A stretch of DNA of 64,000 bases from Pycnopodia helianthoides (GCA_032158295.1 CM063246.1:5857491-5921490), one strand, 5' to 3'. Counted from the stretch's first letter, positions 12,464 to 25,993 are shown. Made by a program: numbers and translations. Notes: generated by a model not told the origin, from the letters alone.

Positions 12464-13469
12464 CATTTGTAGGGTAGATGGCCTTAGCTTTCGATCCAAA
12501 CCGGACCTTCGTCAGAGGCAAAAACAAGCACAAACGAAAAACATATCCATTTATAGCAAAAAGAGAGGCAAAGAACAATGGGATGGTATCCAGAAAAAGG
12601 AGGGAAAATTATAGCCAATCAGAGTTATTAGTTTACAAACAATGGGGCGGTCAAGAACCAATGAGAGTTATGTGGTGGGGACAAAAGGATGGTCAATGAA
12701 AGGGAGGATTACTGGACCAGGCGGAGAGACATGAAAGGACAGGATTAAGGGGCACGAGGCATCGGGTAAAATGCAATTAACAATAGGGAACAGGACCAAA
12801 GTATATACAACAATGTGAAAGGGAGGTAATTATAGAACAACAAGTCTGTGGAGAGAAGGGGTTATAAGGAAAAGAACAGGTCGATCTCCAAAAAACTTGT
12901 CGAGAAAAAGAACGGTAACAGTTAGCCAGAGGAGAAAATATGATTTTTAAAACAACTTAAGAATGGAAAACAAATAAATCATTGAAAGAACAGGTTATTA
13001 GCAGTAATTGTATTTATATTACATAAAATAAATAAGTAAGCAGTAAAATAAGTGAGCAGTAAATGAAGTGGGAATTTATTTGACACCGGTGTTGATGTTA
13101 AGTCCAAAGGGTTGGACTGTCTTAAGTTGGTGAATCCAATGCGATTCTCTGAGTTTGCGGTGTGTGTCGTCATCATTGCAAGCCTCAATCACCATAAGTT
13201 AAACATCTTTGACGTTGTGGTTGGGGCTGTTGAAGTGGATGGAGACGGGGTACTGTTTCTTGGTCTTTATGGAAGAGACATGGTTCGCAAAGCGAAGACT
13301 AAGTTTGGTCTTAGTCTCTCCCACATGTTGTAGTCCACATTTCTTACATGATATAACATAGACTACATTAGGTGTGCTACATTGGGAGTCGGTCTTGATG
13401 TTGTAAGAAGAGCCAGTGCTATGACTCTTTACTTTAAGTGCCGGTTTGATGTAGAGACATGTTCTACAC
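12464..13469 (-). pseudogene. 5'-truncated Penelope-like copy (upstream pseudo-LTR)
   Basis: About 95% or more similar by eye to 8813-10089. It keeps only the last ~130 codons of the ORF, starting inside the Cys cluster ('CRTCLYIKPALKVK'), plus the 3' UTR. A GAA codon of the intact copy is TAA here (13199-13201), which truncates the nuclease after 'NHNVKDV', so this copy is non-coding. It has one copy of the 147-bp UTR repeat, where the downstream copy has three. On the minus strand it lies upstream of the intact ORF and could supply its promoter, as pseudo-LTRs do. Confidence 0.85.
12481..12522 (-). ncRNA. Candidate hammerhead ribozyme motif (upstream pseudo-LTR)
   Basis: The same core as the motif at 8823: CTGACGA (complement of 12509-12515) and GAAA (complement of 12489-12492), with identical stem II sequence. 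Its presence at the same place in both copies, just inside the element terminus, is the arrangement expected for Penelope ribozymes. Confidence 0.5.
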
Positions 13470-13510
13470 ATGTATATATATATAAAATGTGTCAATAAAT
13501 TGGGGGTACT

Positions 13511-14361
13511 GACTAAAACCCTCATAAAACAAAACGTAAATAATGGTCTGGCTCCCTACCCCTCCAACAAGCTCTCAAGCTTACGCGCACACCCGCAAGC
13601 TGAGGAGTTCATGCCCCCGTGGTTTGTCTCTCTGGCCCCACGAGACACGGCACCAGCTGTATGGGATATGCCCCAAGGTTAAAGGGAAACACCAGCTTAC
13701 TGTTTACCTAATTTAGTGATGTGGAATCAAACGGAATAATTTTTAGATGGTTGTTGTAAAAGAAATCAAAAAATTACTTAAATAAAGAAAAATGTGAAAA
13801 AAATGGGTCAAAGGTTAGCGTGTAAGCTTTACCAGCCATTGCAACTGTCAAATTTACGTGACATTGTTGTAAGTAGACTGGTGCTTTGTTTATGTTTTAA
13901 TTATAACAATAGCGAGGCATGAGAATCCAGTCTTCATATCCATCAAGCACAAAGTGACCTGTAATTGAAAAAACCAACAAAAAAACATGTCAGTCAAAGA
14001 TTTTAACCCGGATTTTGTGTACGAGGGTGTCCTAACTTGCTGGAAATTTAAAATGTTCACTTACAATACATTTCGATTCAAATGACAGATAAAACAGGGT
14101 GTCCACATTTAAAAAAGGGTGTCCAAAAGACACCACTCTGGCTAACACAATGCGTCAGTCTAGTCCTTTTTATAGCTGCATGGTCCGATCCAGACCAACT
14201 TGTATTCTGTGGACATAGTGCAGCTTTTCTTCAACATCCCGCTGCGTGTAACAAAGGCAACACAAAACGTGACAAAAGTTAGGGAATGTTAGCTAAGTAA
14301 ACAGACTAAAACCCTCGATAAACAAATCCTAATTATTGGCCTGGCTCACTACCACTCCCAC
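13511..14361. repeat. Diverged direct repeats flanking 13.57-14.30 kb
   Basis: 13511-13568 and 14303-14361 share 'gactaaaaccctc', a run of A-rich sequence, then 'tggtctggctccctacc' against 'tggcctggctcactacc'. They lie about 790 bp apart in direct orientation, between the retroelement and the start of the minisatellite. The left inverted end at 13679 lies between them. The interval 13732-14302 shows no gene. Confidence 0.55.
13679..13731 (+). repeat. Left inverted end of the giant composite (starts TTAA)
   Basis: 'TTAAAGGGAAACACCAGC' followed by 'ttactgtttacctaatttag' and 'tgatgtggaatc' is matched in reverse complement at 45871-45923, with a few mismatches near the outer end. Both copies have TTAA at the outer edge. 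TTAA is the target duplicated by piggyBac-type and some other elements. This could mark ends of one very large element or two independent MITE ends. Confidence 0.6.
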
Positions 14362-17300
14362 AACACTGTCAGCACAGTGAGCTTGATCTGAGAGTGACGA
14401 TGTCAGCATAGTGAGCTTGAACTGACGAGTGAACACTGTCAGCACAATGAGCTTGATCTGAGAGTAACGATGTCAGTACAGTGAGCTTGATCTGAGAGTG
14501 AACACTGTCAGCACAGTGAGCTTGATCTGAGGAATGAACATTATCAGCACAGTGAGCTAGATCTAACAGTGAAAACTGTCAGCACAGTGACCTTGATCTG
14601 AGAGTGAACACTGTCAGCACAGTGAGCTTGATCTGAGGAGTGAACATTGTTAGCACAGTGAGCTTGATCTGAGAGTGAACACTGTCAGCACAGTGAGCTT
14701 GATCTGAGGAATGAACATTATCAGCAAAGTGAGCTTGATCTAAGAGTGAACACTGTCAGCACAGTGAGCTAGATCTAAGAGTGAAAACTGTTCGCACAGT
14801 GACCTTGTTCTTAGAGTGAAAACTAACTGAGCTTGCTCTGAGAGTGAATACTGTCAAAACAGTGGGCTTGATCTGAGAGTGAACACTGTCAGCACAGTGA
14901 GCTTGATCTGAGAGTGAACAGTCAGTAGGCCTAAAGTGAACTTGATCTGAGAGTATACACAGTCAGTATAGTGAGCTTAATCTGAGAGTAAACACTGTCA
15001 GCATAGTGAGCTTGATCTGAGGTGTGACCAATGTCAGGAGTGAACACAGTCAGTATAGTGAGCTTAATCTGAGAGTAAACACTGTCAGCATAGTGAGCTT
15101 GATCTGAGGTGTGAACACTGTCAGCACAGTGAGCTTGATCTGAGTAGTGAATATTGTCAGCACAGTGCGTTTGATCTGAGAATGAACACTGTCAGCACAG
15201 TGAGCTTGATCTGAAAGTGACCAGGGTGTGCTTGGTAAGCTTGATCTGAGGATTGAACATAATTAGCACAGTGAGCTTGATCTGAGAGTGAACACAGTCA
15301 GTAGGCCTAAAGTGAGCTTGATCTGAGAGTAAACACTGTCAGCACAGTTAGCTTGATCTGAGGAGTGAATATTGTCAGCACAGTGTGCTTGATCTGAGAG
15401 TGAACACTGTCAGCACAGTTAGTTTAATCTGAGGAGTGAATATTGTCAGCACAGTGCGCTTGATCTGAGAATGAACACTGTCAGCACAGTGAGCTTGATC
15501 TGAAAGTGACCAATGTGTGCTTGGTAAGCTTGATCTGAGGATTGAACATCAATAGCACAGTGAGCTTGATCGGAGAGTGAACACAGTCAGTAGGCCTAAA
15601 GTGAGCTTGATCTGAGAGTAAACACTGTCAGCATAGTGAGCTTGATCTGAGGAGTGAACAGTGTCGGCACAGTTAGCTTGATCTTAGGAGTGAATACTGT
15701 CAGCATAGTGAGCTTGATCTGAGGAGTGAACACTGTCAGCATAGTGAGCTTGATCTGAGAGTAAACACTGTCACCATAGTGAGCTTGATGATCTGAGGAG
15801 TGAACATTGTGAGCACAGTGAGCTTGATCTGAGAGTGAATACTGTCAGCATAGTGAGCTTGATCTGAGAGTAACACTGTCAGCACAGTGAGCTTGATCTG
15901 AGAGTGAACCATCTAGGCCTATTGTACTAGATCTGAGAGTAACACTGTCACATATGGCTTGTCTGAGAGTGAACACTGTCAGCACAGTAAGCTTGATCTG
16001 AGGGTGACCACTTTGTGCTTGTTGAGATTGAACTTGTTAGAGTGATGATCGAAGTGATATTGTCGCAAAGTGCGCTTGTTCTGAGAGTGAACACTGCAGC
16101 ACAGTAAGCTTGATCTGAAGGTGACCACTGTCGGCATAGTGAGCTTGATCTGAGAGTAAACAGTCAGTATAGTGAGCTTAATCTGAGAGTAACACTGTCA
16201 GCATAGTAGCTTGATCTGAGGAGTGAATTTTAGCACAGTGAGCTTGATCTGAGGAGTGAACACTGTCAGCACAGTAAGCTTGATTGAAGGGTGACCACTG
16301 TCGGCATAGTGAGCTTGATCTGAGAGTGAACACAGTCAGTATAGTGAGCTTGATCTGAGGAGTGAACATGTTAGCACAGTGAGCTTGATCTGAGGAGTGA
16401 ATATTGTCTGCACAGTGCGCTTGTTTGAGAGTGAACACTGTCAGCACAGTGAGCTTGATCTGAGGTTGACCAACATGTGCTGGTGAGCTTGATCTGAGGA
16501 TGAACATCGTTAGCACAGTGAGCTTGATTGAGAGGAACACGACCATGTCGATAGTGAGCTTGATCCGAGAGTAAAACGCTGCATAGTGAGCTTGATCTGA
16601 GGTGAACATGTCAGCACAGTTAGCTTGATGAGGAATGAATATTACAGCACAGTGCACTTGATGGAGTGAACACTGTCAGCACAGTGAGCTTGATCTGAGG
16701 GTGACACTGTCGCATAGTGACTTCATCTGAGGAGTGAACACTGTCAGCAGAGTAAGCTTGATCTGAGGAGTCAACACTGTCAGCAGAGTGAGCTTGATTG
16801 AGGAGTAAACACTGTCAGCACAGTGAGCTTGATCTGAGAGTAAACACTGTCAGCATAGTGAGCTTGATCTGAGGAGTGAACACTGTCAGCAAAGTTAGCT
16901 TGATCTGAGGAATGAATATTCTCGCACAGTGAGCTTGATGTGAGAGTGAACACTGACAGCACAGTCAGCTTGATCTGAAGGGTGACACTGTCGGCATAGT
17001 GAGCTTGATCTGAGAGTGAACATAGTCAGTATAGTGAGCTTAATCTGAGAGTAAACACTGTCGCACAGTGAGCTTGATCTGAGGAGTGAACATTGTTAGC
17101 ACAGTGAGCTTGATCTGAGGAGTGAACACTGTCAGCATAGTGAGCTTGATCTGAGAGTAAACACTGTCAGCATAGTGAGCTTGATCTGAGGTGTGAACAC
17201 TGTCAGCACAGTTAGTTGATCTGAGGAGTGAATTTTGTCTGCACAGTGCGTTTGTTCTGAGAGTGAACACTGTCAGCACAGTGAGCTTGATCTGAGGGTG

Positions 17301-20300
17301 ACCAATTTGTGCTTGGTGAGCTTGATTGAGGAATGAATATTCTCAGCACAGTGAGCTTGATCTGAGAGTGAACACTGACAGCACAGTCAGCTTGATCTGA
17401 AGGGTGACCACTGTCGGCATAGTGAGCTTGATCTGAGAGTAAACACTGTCAGCATAGTGAGCTTGATCTGAGGAGTGAACACTGTCAGCACAGTTAGCTT
17501 GATCTGAGGAATGAATATTATCAGCACAGTGCACTTGATCTGAGAGTGAACACTGTCAGCACAGTGAGCTTGATCTGAGGAGTCAACACTGTCAGCAGAG
17601 TGAGCTTGATCTGAGGAGTAAACACTGTCAGCATAGTGAGCTTGATCTGAGGAGTGAACACTGTCAGCACAGTGAGCTTGATCTGAGGAATGAATATTAT
17701 CAGCACAGTGCACTTGATCGAGAGTGAACACTGTCGCACAGTGATCTTGATCTGAGAGTAAACATGTCAGCATAGTGAGCTTGATCTGAGGAGTGAACAC
17801 TGTCAGCAAAGTTAGCTTGATCTGAGGAATGAATATTCTCAGCACAGTGAGCTTGATCTGAGAGTCAACACTGTCAGCAGAGTGAGCTTGATCTGAGGAG
17901 TAACACTGTCAGCATAGTGAGCTTGATCTGAGAGGTGAACACAGTCAGCAGAGTAAGCTTGAATCTGAGGAGTCAACACTGTCAGCAGAGTGAGCTTGAT
18001 CTGAGGAGTAAACACTGTCTAGCACAGTGAGCTTGATCTGAGAGTAAACACTGTCAGCATAGTGAGCTTGATCTGAGGAGTGAAACACTGTCAGCAAAGT
18101 TAGCTTGATCTGAGGAATGATATTTCAGCACAGTGAGCTTGATCTGAGAGTGAACACTGACAGCACTCAGTTGATCTGAAGGTGACCACTGTCGCTAGTG
18201 AGCTTGATCTGGAGTGAACACAGTCAGTATAGTGAGCTTAATCTGAGAGTAAACACTGTCAGCACAGTGAGCTTGATCTGAGGAGTTTGTTAGCACAGTG
18301 AGCTAGATCTGAGGAGTGAACACTGTCAGCATAGTGAGCTTGATCTGAGAGTAACACTGTCAGTATAGTGAGCTTGATTGAGTGTGAACACTGTCACACA
18401 GTTAGCTTGATCTGAGGAGTGAATTTTGTCTGCACAGTGCGTTTGTTCTGAGAGTGAACACTGTCAGCACAGTGAGCTTGATCTGAGGGTGACCAATTTG
18501 TGCTTGGTGAGCTTGATCTGAGAATGAATATTCTCAGCACAGTGAGCTTGATCTAGAGTAACACTGACAGCAGTCACTTGATCGAAGGTGAACACTGTCA
18601 GCACAGTAGCTTGATCTGAGAGTATACACTGTCAGCATAGTGAGCTTGATCTGAGAGTAAACACTGTCAGCATAGTGAGCTTGATCTGAGGAGTGAACAC
18701 TGTCAGCACAGTTAGCTTGATCTGAGGAATGAATATTATCAGCACAGTGCACTTGATCTGAGAGTGAACACTGTCAGCACAGTGAGCTTGATCTGAGGGT
18801 GACCACTGTCAGCAGGGTGAGCTTGATCTGAGGAGTTAACACTGTCAGCACAGTAAGCTTGATCTGAGGAGGTCAACACTGTCAGCAGAATGAGCTTGAT
18901 CTGAGGAGTAAACACTGTCAGCACAGTGAGCTTGATCTGAGAGTCAACACTGTCAGCACAGTCAGCCTGATCTGAAGGGTGACCACTGTCGGCATAGTGC
19001 TTGATCTGAGAGTGAACACAGTCAGTTAGTGAGCTTAATCTGAGAGTAAACACTGTCAGCATAGTGAGCTTGATCTGAGAGTGAACACAGTCAGTAAGCC
19101 TAAAGTGAGCTTGATCTGAGAGTAAACACTGTCAGCATAGTGAGCTTGATCTGGGAGTGAACACTGTCAGCACAGTTAGCTTGATCTGAGGAATGAATAT
19201 TATCAGCACAGTGCACTTGATCTGAGAGTGAACACTGTCAGCACAGTGAGCTTGATCTGAGGGTGACCACTGTCAGCATAGTGAGCTTGATCTGAGGAGT
19301 GAACACTGTCAGCACAGTAAGCTTGATCTGAGGAGTCAACACTGTCAGCAGAGTGAGCTTGATCTGAGGAGTCAACACTGTCAGCACAGTAAGCTTGATC
19401 TGAAGGGTGACCACTGTCGGCATAGTGAGCTTGATCTGAGAGTGAACACAGTCAGTATAGTGAGCTTAATCTGAGAGTAAACACTGTCAGCATAGTGAGC
19501 TTGATCTGAGGAGTGAACATTGTCAGCACAGTGAGCTTGATCTGAGGAGTTTATATTGTCTGCACAGTGCGCTTGTTCTGAGAGTGAACACTGTCAGCAC
19601 AGTGAGCTTGATCTGAGGTTGACCAACATGTGTTTGGTGAGCTTGATCTAAGGAGTGAACATCGTTAGCACAGTGAGCTTGATCTGAGAGTGAACACAGT
19701 CAGTAGGCCTAAAGTGAGCTTGATCTGAGAGTAAACACTGTCAGCATAGTGAGCTTGATCTGAGGAGTGAACACTGTCAGCACAGTTAGCTTGATCTGAG
19801 GAATGAATATTATCAGCACAGTGCACTTGATCTGAGAGTGAACACTGTCAGCACAGTGAGCTTGATCTGAGGGTGACCACTGTCAGCATAGTGAGCTTGA
19901 TCTGAGGAGTGAACACTGTCAGCACAGTAAGCTTGATCTGAGGAGTCAACACTGTCAGCAGAGTGAGCTTGATCTGAGGAGTAAACACTGTCAGCACAGT
20001 AAGCTTGATCTGAGGAGTCAACACTATCAGCACAGTAAGCTTGATCTGAAGGGTGACCACTGTCGGCATAGTGAGCTTAATGTGAGAGTGAACACAGTCA
20101 GTATAGTGAGCTTATCCTGAGAGTAAACACTGTCAGCATAGTGAGCTTGATCTGAGGAGTGAACAGTGTTAGCACAGTGAGCTTGATCTGAGGAGTGAAT
20201 ATCGTCTGCACAGTGCGCTTGTTCTGAGAGTGAACACTGTCAGCACAGTGAGCTTGAACTGAGGGTTGACCAACATGTGCTTGGTGAGCTTGATCTAAGG

Positions 20301-21440
20301 AGTGAACATCGTTAGCACAGTGAGCTTGATCTGAGAGTGAACACAGTCAGTAGGCCTTAAGTGAGCTTGATCTGAGAGTAAACACTGTCAGCATAGTGAG
20401 CTTGATCTGAGGAGTGAACACTGTCAGCAAAGTTAGCTTGATCTGAGGAATGAATATTCTCAGCACAGTGAGCTTGATCTGAGAGTGAACACTGACAGCA
20501 CAGTCAGCTTGATCTGAAGGGTGACCACTGTCGGCATAGTGAGCTTGATCTGAGAGTGAACACAGTCAGTGTAGTGAGCTTAATCTGAGAGTTAACACTG
20601 TCAGCATAGTGAGCTTGATCTGAGGAGTGAACATTGTTAGCACAGTGAGCTTGATCTGAGGAGTGAATACTGTCAGCATAGTGAGCTTGATCTGAGAGTA
20701 AACACTGTCAACACAGTTAGCTTGATCTGAGGAGTGAATATTGTCTGCACAGTGCGTTTGTTCTAAGAGTGAACACTGTCGGCACAGTGAGCTTGATCTG
20801 AGGGTGACCAATTTGTGCTTGGTGAGCTTGATCTGAGGAGTGAACATCGTTAGCACAGTGAGCTTGATCTGAGAGTGAACACAGTCAGTAGGCCTGAAGT
20901 GAGCTTGATCTGAGAGTAAACACTGTCAGCATAGTGAGCTTGATCTGAGGAGTAAACACTGTCAGCACAGTAAGCTTGATCTGAGGAGTGAACACTGTCA
21001 GCAGAGTGAGCTTGATCTGAGGAGTAAACACTGTCAGCACAGTGAGCTTGATCTGAGGAGTCAACACTGTCAGCACAGTAAGCTTGATCTGAGGAGTGAA
21101 CTCTGTCAGCACAGAGAGCTTGATCTGAGAGTGAACACAGTCAGCATAGTAAGCTTAATGTGAGAGTAAACACTGTTAGCATAGTGAGATTGATCTGAGG
21201 AGTGAACACTGTCAGCACAAAGAGCTTGATCTGAGAGTGAACACAGTCAGTATAGTGAGCTTGATCTGAGAGTAAACACTGTCAGCATAGTGAGCTTGAT
21301 CTGAGGAGTGAACACTGTCAGCACAGTTTAGCTTAATCTGAGGAGTGATTGTTGTCAGCACAGTGCACTTGATCTGAGAGTGAACACTGTCAGCACAGTT
21401 ACCTGATCTGAGGATGACCACTGTTAGCATAGTGATCTTG

Positions 21441-21546
21441 ATGTACATATTCTTAATGTAATTTTGGACACCAAATCTCTTAGTCTGTGACTTTTTATTT
21501 GGTGATGTACTCTTAAAATAAACCAATTTTGAATTGAATTGAATTG
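21441..21546 (+). repeat. Spacer repeat copy 1 (LINE-tail-like, ~107 bp)
   Basis: A non-minisatellite unit: 'gtacatattcttaatgtaat', 'tttggacaccaaat', 'ttagtctgtgactttttatt', 'aaaataaaccaattttgaat', ending in (TTGAA)n-type sequence that merges into the next monomer. It has an AATAAA and a short simple-repeat tail, as at the 3' ends of some LINEs. That origin is inference. Confidence 0.8.
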
Positions 21547-21901
21547 ATCTGAGAGTGAACACTGTCAGCACAATGAGCTTGATCTGAGAGTGAACACAGT
21601 CAGCATAGTAAGCTTAATGTGAGAGTAAACACTGTTAGCACAGTGAGCTTGATCTGAGGATGTGAACACTGTCAGTATAAAGAGCTTGATCTGAGAGTGA
21701 ACACAGTCAGTATAGTGAGCTTGATCTGAGAGTAAACACTGTCAGCATAGTGAGCTTGATCTGAGGAGTGAACACTGTCAGCACAGTTTAGCTTAATCTG
21801 AGGAGTGATTGTTGTCAGCACAGTGCGCTTGATCTGAGAGTGAACACTGTCAGCACAGTTAGCTTGATCTGAGGGTGACCACTGTCAGCATAGTGATCTT
21901 G

Positions 21902-22007
21902 ATGTACATATTCTTAATGTAATTTTGGACACCAAATTCTCTTAGTCTGTGACTTTTTATTTGGTGATGTACTCTTAAAAAAATCCAATTTTGAATTGAA
22001 TTGAATT
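21902..22007 (+). repeat. Spacer repeat copy 2
   Basis: Same spacer unit; here AATAAACC is altered to 'aaaaaaatcc', which destroys the AATAAA. Confidence 0.8.
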
Positions 22008-22405
22008 GATCTGAGAGTGAAACACTGTCAGGCCTACAATGAGCTTGATCTAGAGTGAACACTGTCAGTAGGGCCTTTAGTGAGCTTATCTTAGAGGAAA
22101 CACTGTCAGCATAGTGAGCTTGATCTGAGGAGTGAACATTGTAAGCACAGTGAGCTTGAGGTGAGGAGAAAACACTGTCAGCACAATGAGCTTGATCTGA
22201 GAGTGAACACAGTCAGTATAGTGAGCTTGATCTGAGAGTAAACACTGTCAGTATAGTGAGCTTGATCTGAGGAGTGAACACTGTCAGCAGTTAGCTTGAT
22301 CTGAGGAGTGAATATTGTCAGCACAGTGAGCTCGATCTGAGAAGTGAACACTGTCAGCACAGTGAGCTTGATCTGAGGGTGACCACTGTCAGCATAGTGA
22401 TCTTG

Positions 22406-22512
22406 ATGTACATATTCTTAATGTAATTTTGGACACCAAATTCTCTTAGTCTGTGACTTTTTATTTGGTGATGTACTCTTAAAATAAACCAATTTTGAAT
22501 TGAATTGAATTG
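22406..22512 (+). repeat. Spacer repeat copy 3
   Basis: Full-length spacer with intact AATAAA. Confidence 0.8.
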
Positions 22513-24260
22513 ATCTGAGAGTGAACACTGTCAGCACAATGGGCTTGATCTGAGAGTGAACACAGTCAGTAGGCCTTTAGTGAGCTTAATCTTAGAGAAA
22601 ACACTGTCAGCATAGTGAGCTTGATCTGAGGAGTGAACATTGTAAGCACAGTGAGCTTGAGGTGAGGAGAAAACACTGTCAGCACAATGAGCTTGATCTG
22701 AGAGTGAACACAGTCAGTATAGTGAGCTTGATCTGAGAGTAAACACTGTCAGCATAGTGAGCTTGATCTGAGGAGTGAACACTGTCAGCACAGTTAGCTT
22801 GATCTGAGGAGTGAATATTGTCAGCACAGTGCGCTTGATCTGAGAGTGAAAACTGTCAGCACAGTGAGCTTGATCTGAGGAGTGAACACTGTCAGCACAG
22901 TGAGCTTGATCTGAGGGTGACCACTGTCAGCATAGTGAGCTTGATCTGAAAGTGAACACATTCAGTATAGTGAACTTAATCTGAGAGTAAACACTGTCAG
23001 CATAGTGAGCTTGATCTTAGGAGTGAACATTGTTAGCACAGTGAGCTTGATCTGAGGAGTGAACACTGTCAGCACAGTTAGCTTGGTCTGAGGAATGAAT
23101 ATTATCAGCACATTGAGCTTGATCTGAGGAGTCAACACTGTCAGCACAGTGAGCTTGATCTCAAGAGTGAACACTGACAGCACAGTCAGCTTGATCTGAA
23201 GGGTGACCACTGTCGGCATAGTGAGCTTGATCTGAGAGTGAACACAGTCAGTATAGTGAGCTTAATCTGAGAGTAAACACTGTCAGCATAGTGAGCTTGA
23301 TCTGAGGAGTGAACATGTCTAGCACAGTGAGCTTGATCTGAGGAGTGAATACTGTCAGCATAGTGAGCTTGATCTGAGAGTAAACACTGTCAGCACAGTT
23401 AGCTTGATCTGAGGAGTGAATATTGTCTGCACAGTGCGTTTGTTCTAAGAGTGAACACTGTCAGCACAGTGAGTTGATCTGAGGGTGACCAATTTGTGCT
23501 TGGTGAGCTTGATCTGAGGAGTGAACATCGTTAGCACAGTGAGCTTGATCTGAGAGTGAACACAGTCAGTAGGCCTGAAGTGAGCTTGATCTGAGAGTAA
23601 ACACTGTCAGCATAGTGAGCTTGATCTGAGGAGAAACATGTTAGCACAGTGAGCTTGATCTGAGGAGTGAACACTGTCAGCACAGTTAGCTTGGTCTGAG
23701 GAATGAATATTATCAGCACATTGAGCTTGATCTGAGGAGTCACCACTGTCAGCATAGTGAGCTTGATCTCAAGAGTAAACACTGTCAGCAAAGAGAGCTT
23801 GATCTGAGGAGTGAAATTGTCAGCACAGTGCGCTTGATCTGAGAGTGAACACTGTCAGCACAGTGAGCTTGATCTGAGGAGTGAACACTGTCTGCACAGT
23901 TAGCTTGGTCTGAGGAGTGAAATTATCAGCACAGAGCGCTTGATTTGAGAGTGAACACTGTCAGCACAGTGAGCTTGATCTGAGGGTGACCACTGTCAGC
24001 ACAGTTAACTTGATCTGAGGAATGAATATATCAGCACAGTGCACTTGATCTGAGAGTGAACACAGTCAGTATAGTGAGCTTGATCTGAGAGAAAAACACT
24101 GTCAGCATAGTGAGCTTGATCTGAGGAGTGAACACTGTCAGCACAGTTTAGCTTAATCTGAGGAGTGATTGTTGTCAGCACAGTGCGCTTGATCTGAGAG
24201 TGAACACTGTCAGCACAGTTACCTGATCTGAGGATGACCACTGTTAGCATAGTGATCTTG

Positions 24261-24367
24261 ATGTACATATTCTTAATGTAATTTTGGACACCAAATTCTC
24301 TTAGTCTGTGACTTTTTATTTGGTGATGTACTCTTAAAATAAACCAATTTTGAATTGAATTGAATTG
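24261..24367 (+). repeat. Spacer repeat copy 4
   Basis: Full-length spacer, followed by the 'agttaacactgtcagcaca' monomer variant that also follows copies 5, 6 and 7. Confidence 0.8.
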
Positions 24368-25993
24368 ATCTGAGAGTTAACACTGTCAGCACAATGAGCT
24401 TGATCTGAGAGTGAACACAGTCAGTAGGCCTTTAGTGAGCTTAATCTTAGAGAAAACACTGTCAGCATAGTGAGCTTGATCTGAGGAGTGAACATTGTAA
24501 GCACAGTGAGCTTGATCTGAGGAGTGAATATTGTCAGCACAGTGCGCTTGATCTGAGAGTGAACACTGTCAGCACAGTGAGCTTGATCTGAGGATGAACT
24601 GTTGCACGTGAGTTATCTGAGGTGACCACTGTCTGCACAGTTAGCTTGATCTGAGGAATGAATATTATCAGCCATGCACTTGCTGAGAGTAAACTGTAGC
24701 ACAGTGAGCTTGATCTGAGGGTGACCACGTCACATAGTGACTTCATTGAGGAGTGAACTGTCACCAGTAAGTTGATCTGAGGAGTCACACTGTCAGCAGA
24801 GTGAGCTTGATCTGAGGAGTAAACACTGTCAGCACAGTGAGCTTGATCTGAGAGTAAACATGTCAGCATAGTGAGCTTGATCAGCACAGTGCAGCTTGAT
24901 CTGAGAGTGAACACTGACAGCACAGTCAGCTGATCTGAAGGGTGACCACTGTCGGCATAGTGAGCTTGATCTGAGAGTGAACACAGTCAGTATAGTGAGC
25001 TTAATCTGAGAGTAAACACTGTCAGCATAGTGAGCTTGATCTGAGGAGTGAACATGTCAGCAAGTGAGCTTGATCTGACAGTAAAACTGTCAGCATAGTG
25101 AGCTTGATCTGAGGTGTGAACACTGTCAGCACAGTTAGCTTGATCTGAGGAGTGAATATTGTCTGCACAGTGCGTTTGTTCTGAGAGTGAACACTGTCAG
25201 CACAGTGAGGTTGATCTGAGGGTGACCATTTTGTGCTTGGTGAGCTTGATCTGAGGAGTGAACATCGTTAGCACAGTGAGCTTGATCTGAGAGTGAACAC
25301 AGTCAGTAGGCCTAAAGTGAGCTTGATCTGAGAGTAAACACTGTCAGCATAGTGAGCTTGATCTGAGGAGCGAAACATGTCAGCACAGTTAGCTTGATCT
25401 GAGGAGTGAATATATCAGCACAGTTGCATTGATCTGAGAATGAACACTGTCAGCACAGTAAGCTTGATCTGAGGGTACCACTGTCAGCATAGTGAGCTTG
25501 ATCTGAGGAGTGAACACTGTCAGCACAGTAAGCTTGATCTGAGGAGTCGAACTGTCAGCAGATGTGAGCTTGATCTGAGAGTAAACACTGTCAGCACAGT
25601 GAGCTTGATCTGAGAAGTCAACACTGTCTGCACAGTAGCTTGATCTGAGGAATGAACTCTGTCAGCACAGAGGCTTGATCTGAGAGTGAACACAGTCAGC
25701 ATAGTAAGCTTAATGTGAGAGTAACACTGTTAGCATAGTTAGATTGATCTGAGGAAGTGAACATGTCAGCACAAGAGCTTGATCTGAGAGTGAACACAGT
25801 CAGTATAGTGAGCTTGATCTGAGAGTAAAACACTGTCAGCATAGTAAGCTTGATCTGAGGAGTGAACACTGTCAGCACAGTTTAGCTTAATCTGAGGAGT
25901 GATTGTTGTCAGCACAGTGCGCTTGATCTGAGAGTGAACACTGTCAGCACAGTTACCTGATCTGAGGATGACCACTGTTAGCATAGTGATCTT

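Larger units (their letters stand above)
8813..13469 (-). mobile_element. Penelope-like retroelement, tandem full + 5'-truncated copy
   Basis: On the minus strand, a 5'-truncated copy (13469 down to 12464) is followed by a complete copy (12440 down to 8813). Tandem arrangement with a partial upstream copy, giving 'pseudo-LTRs', is typical of Penelope-like elements. The duplicated part comprises the end of the ORF, the 3' UTR and the 3' terminus (8813-10089 against 12464-13469). All three outer or internal junctions abut (TA)n: 8806, 12440-12455 and 13471-13484. The main ORF is intact, so the insertion looks young. The clade cannot be fixed by eye; a GIY-YIG-bearing clade such as Poseidon/Neptune fits best. 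Confidence 0.88.
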
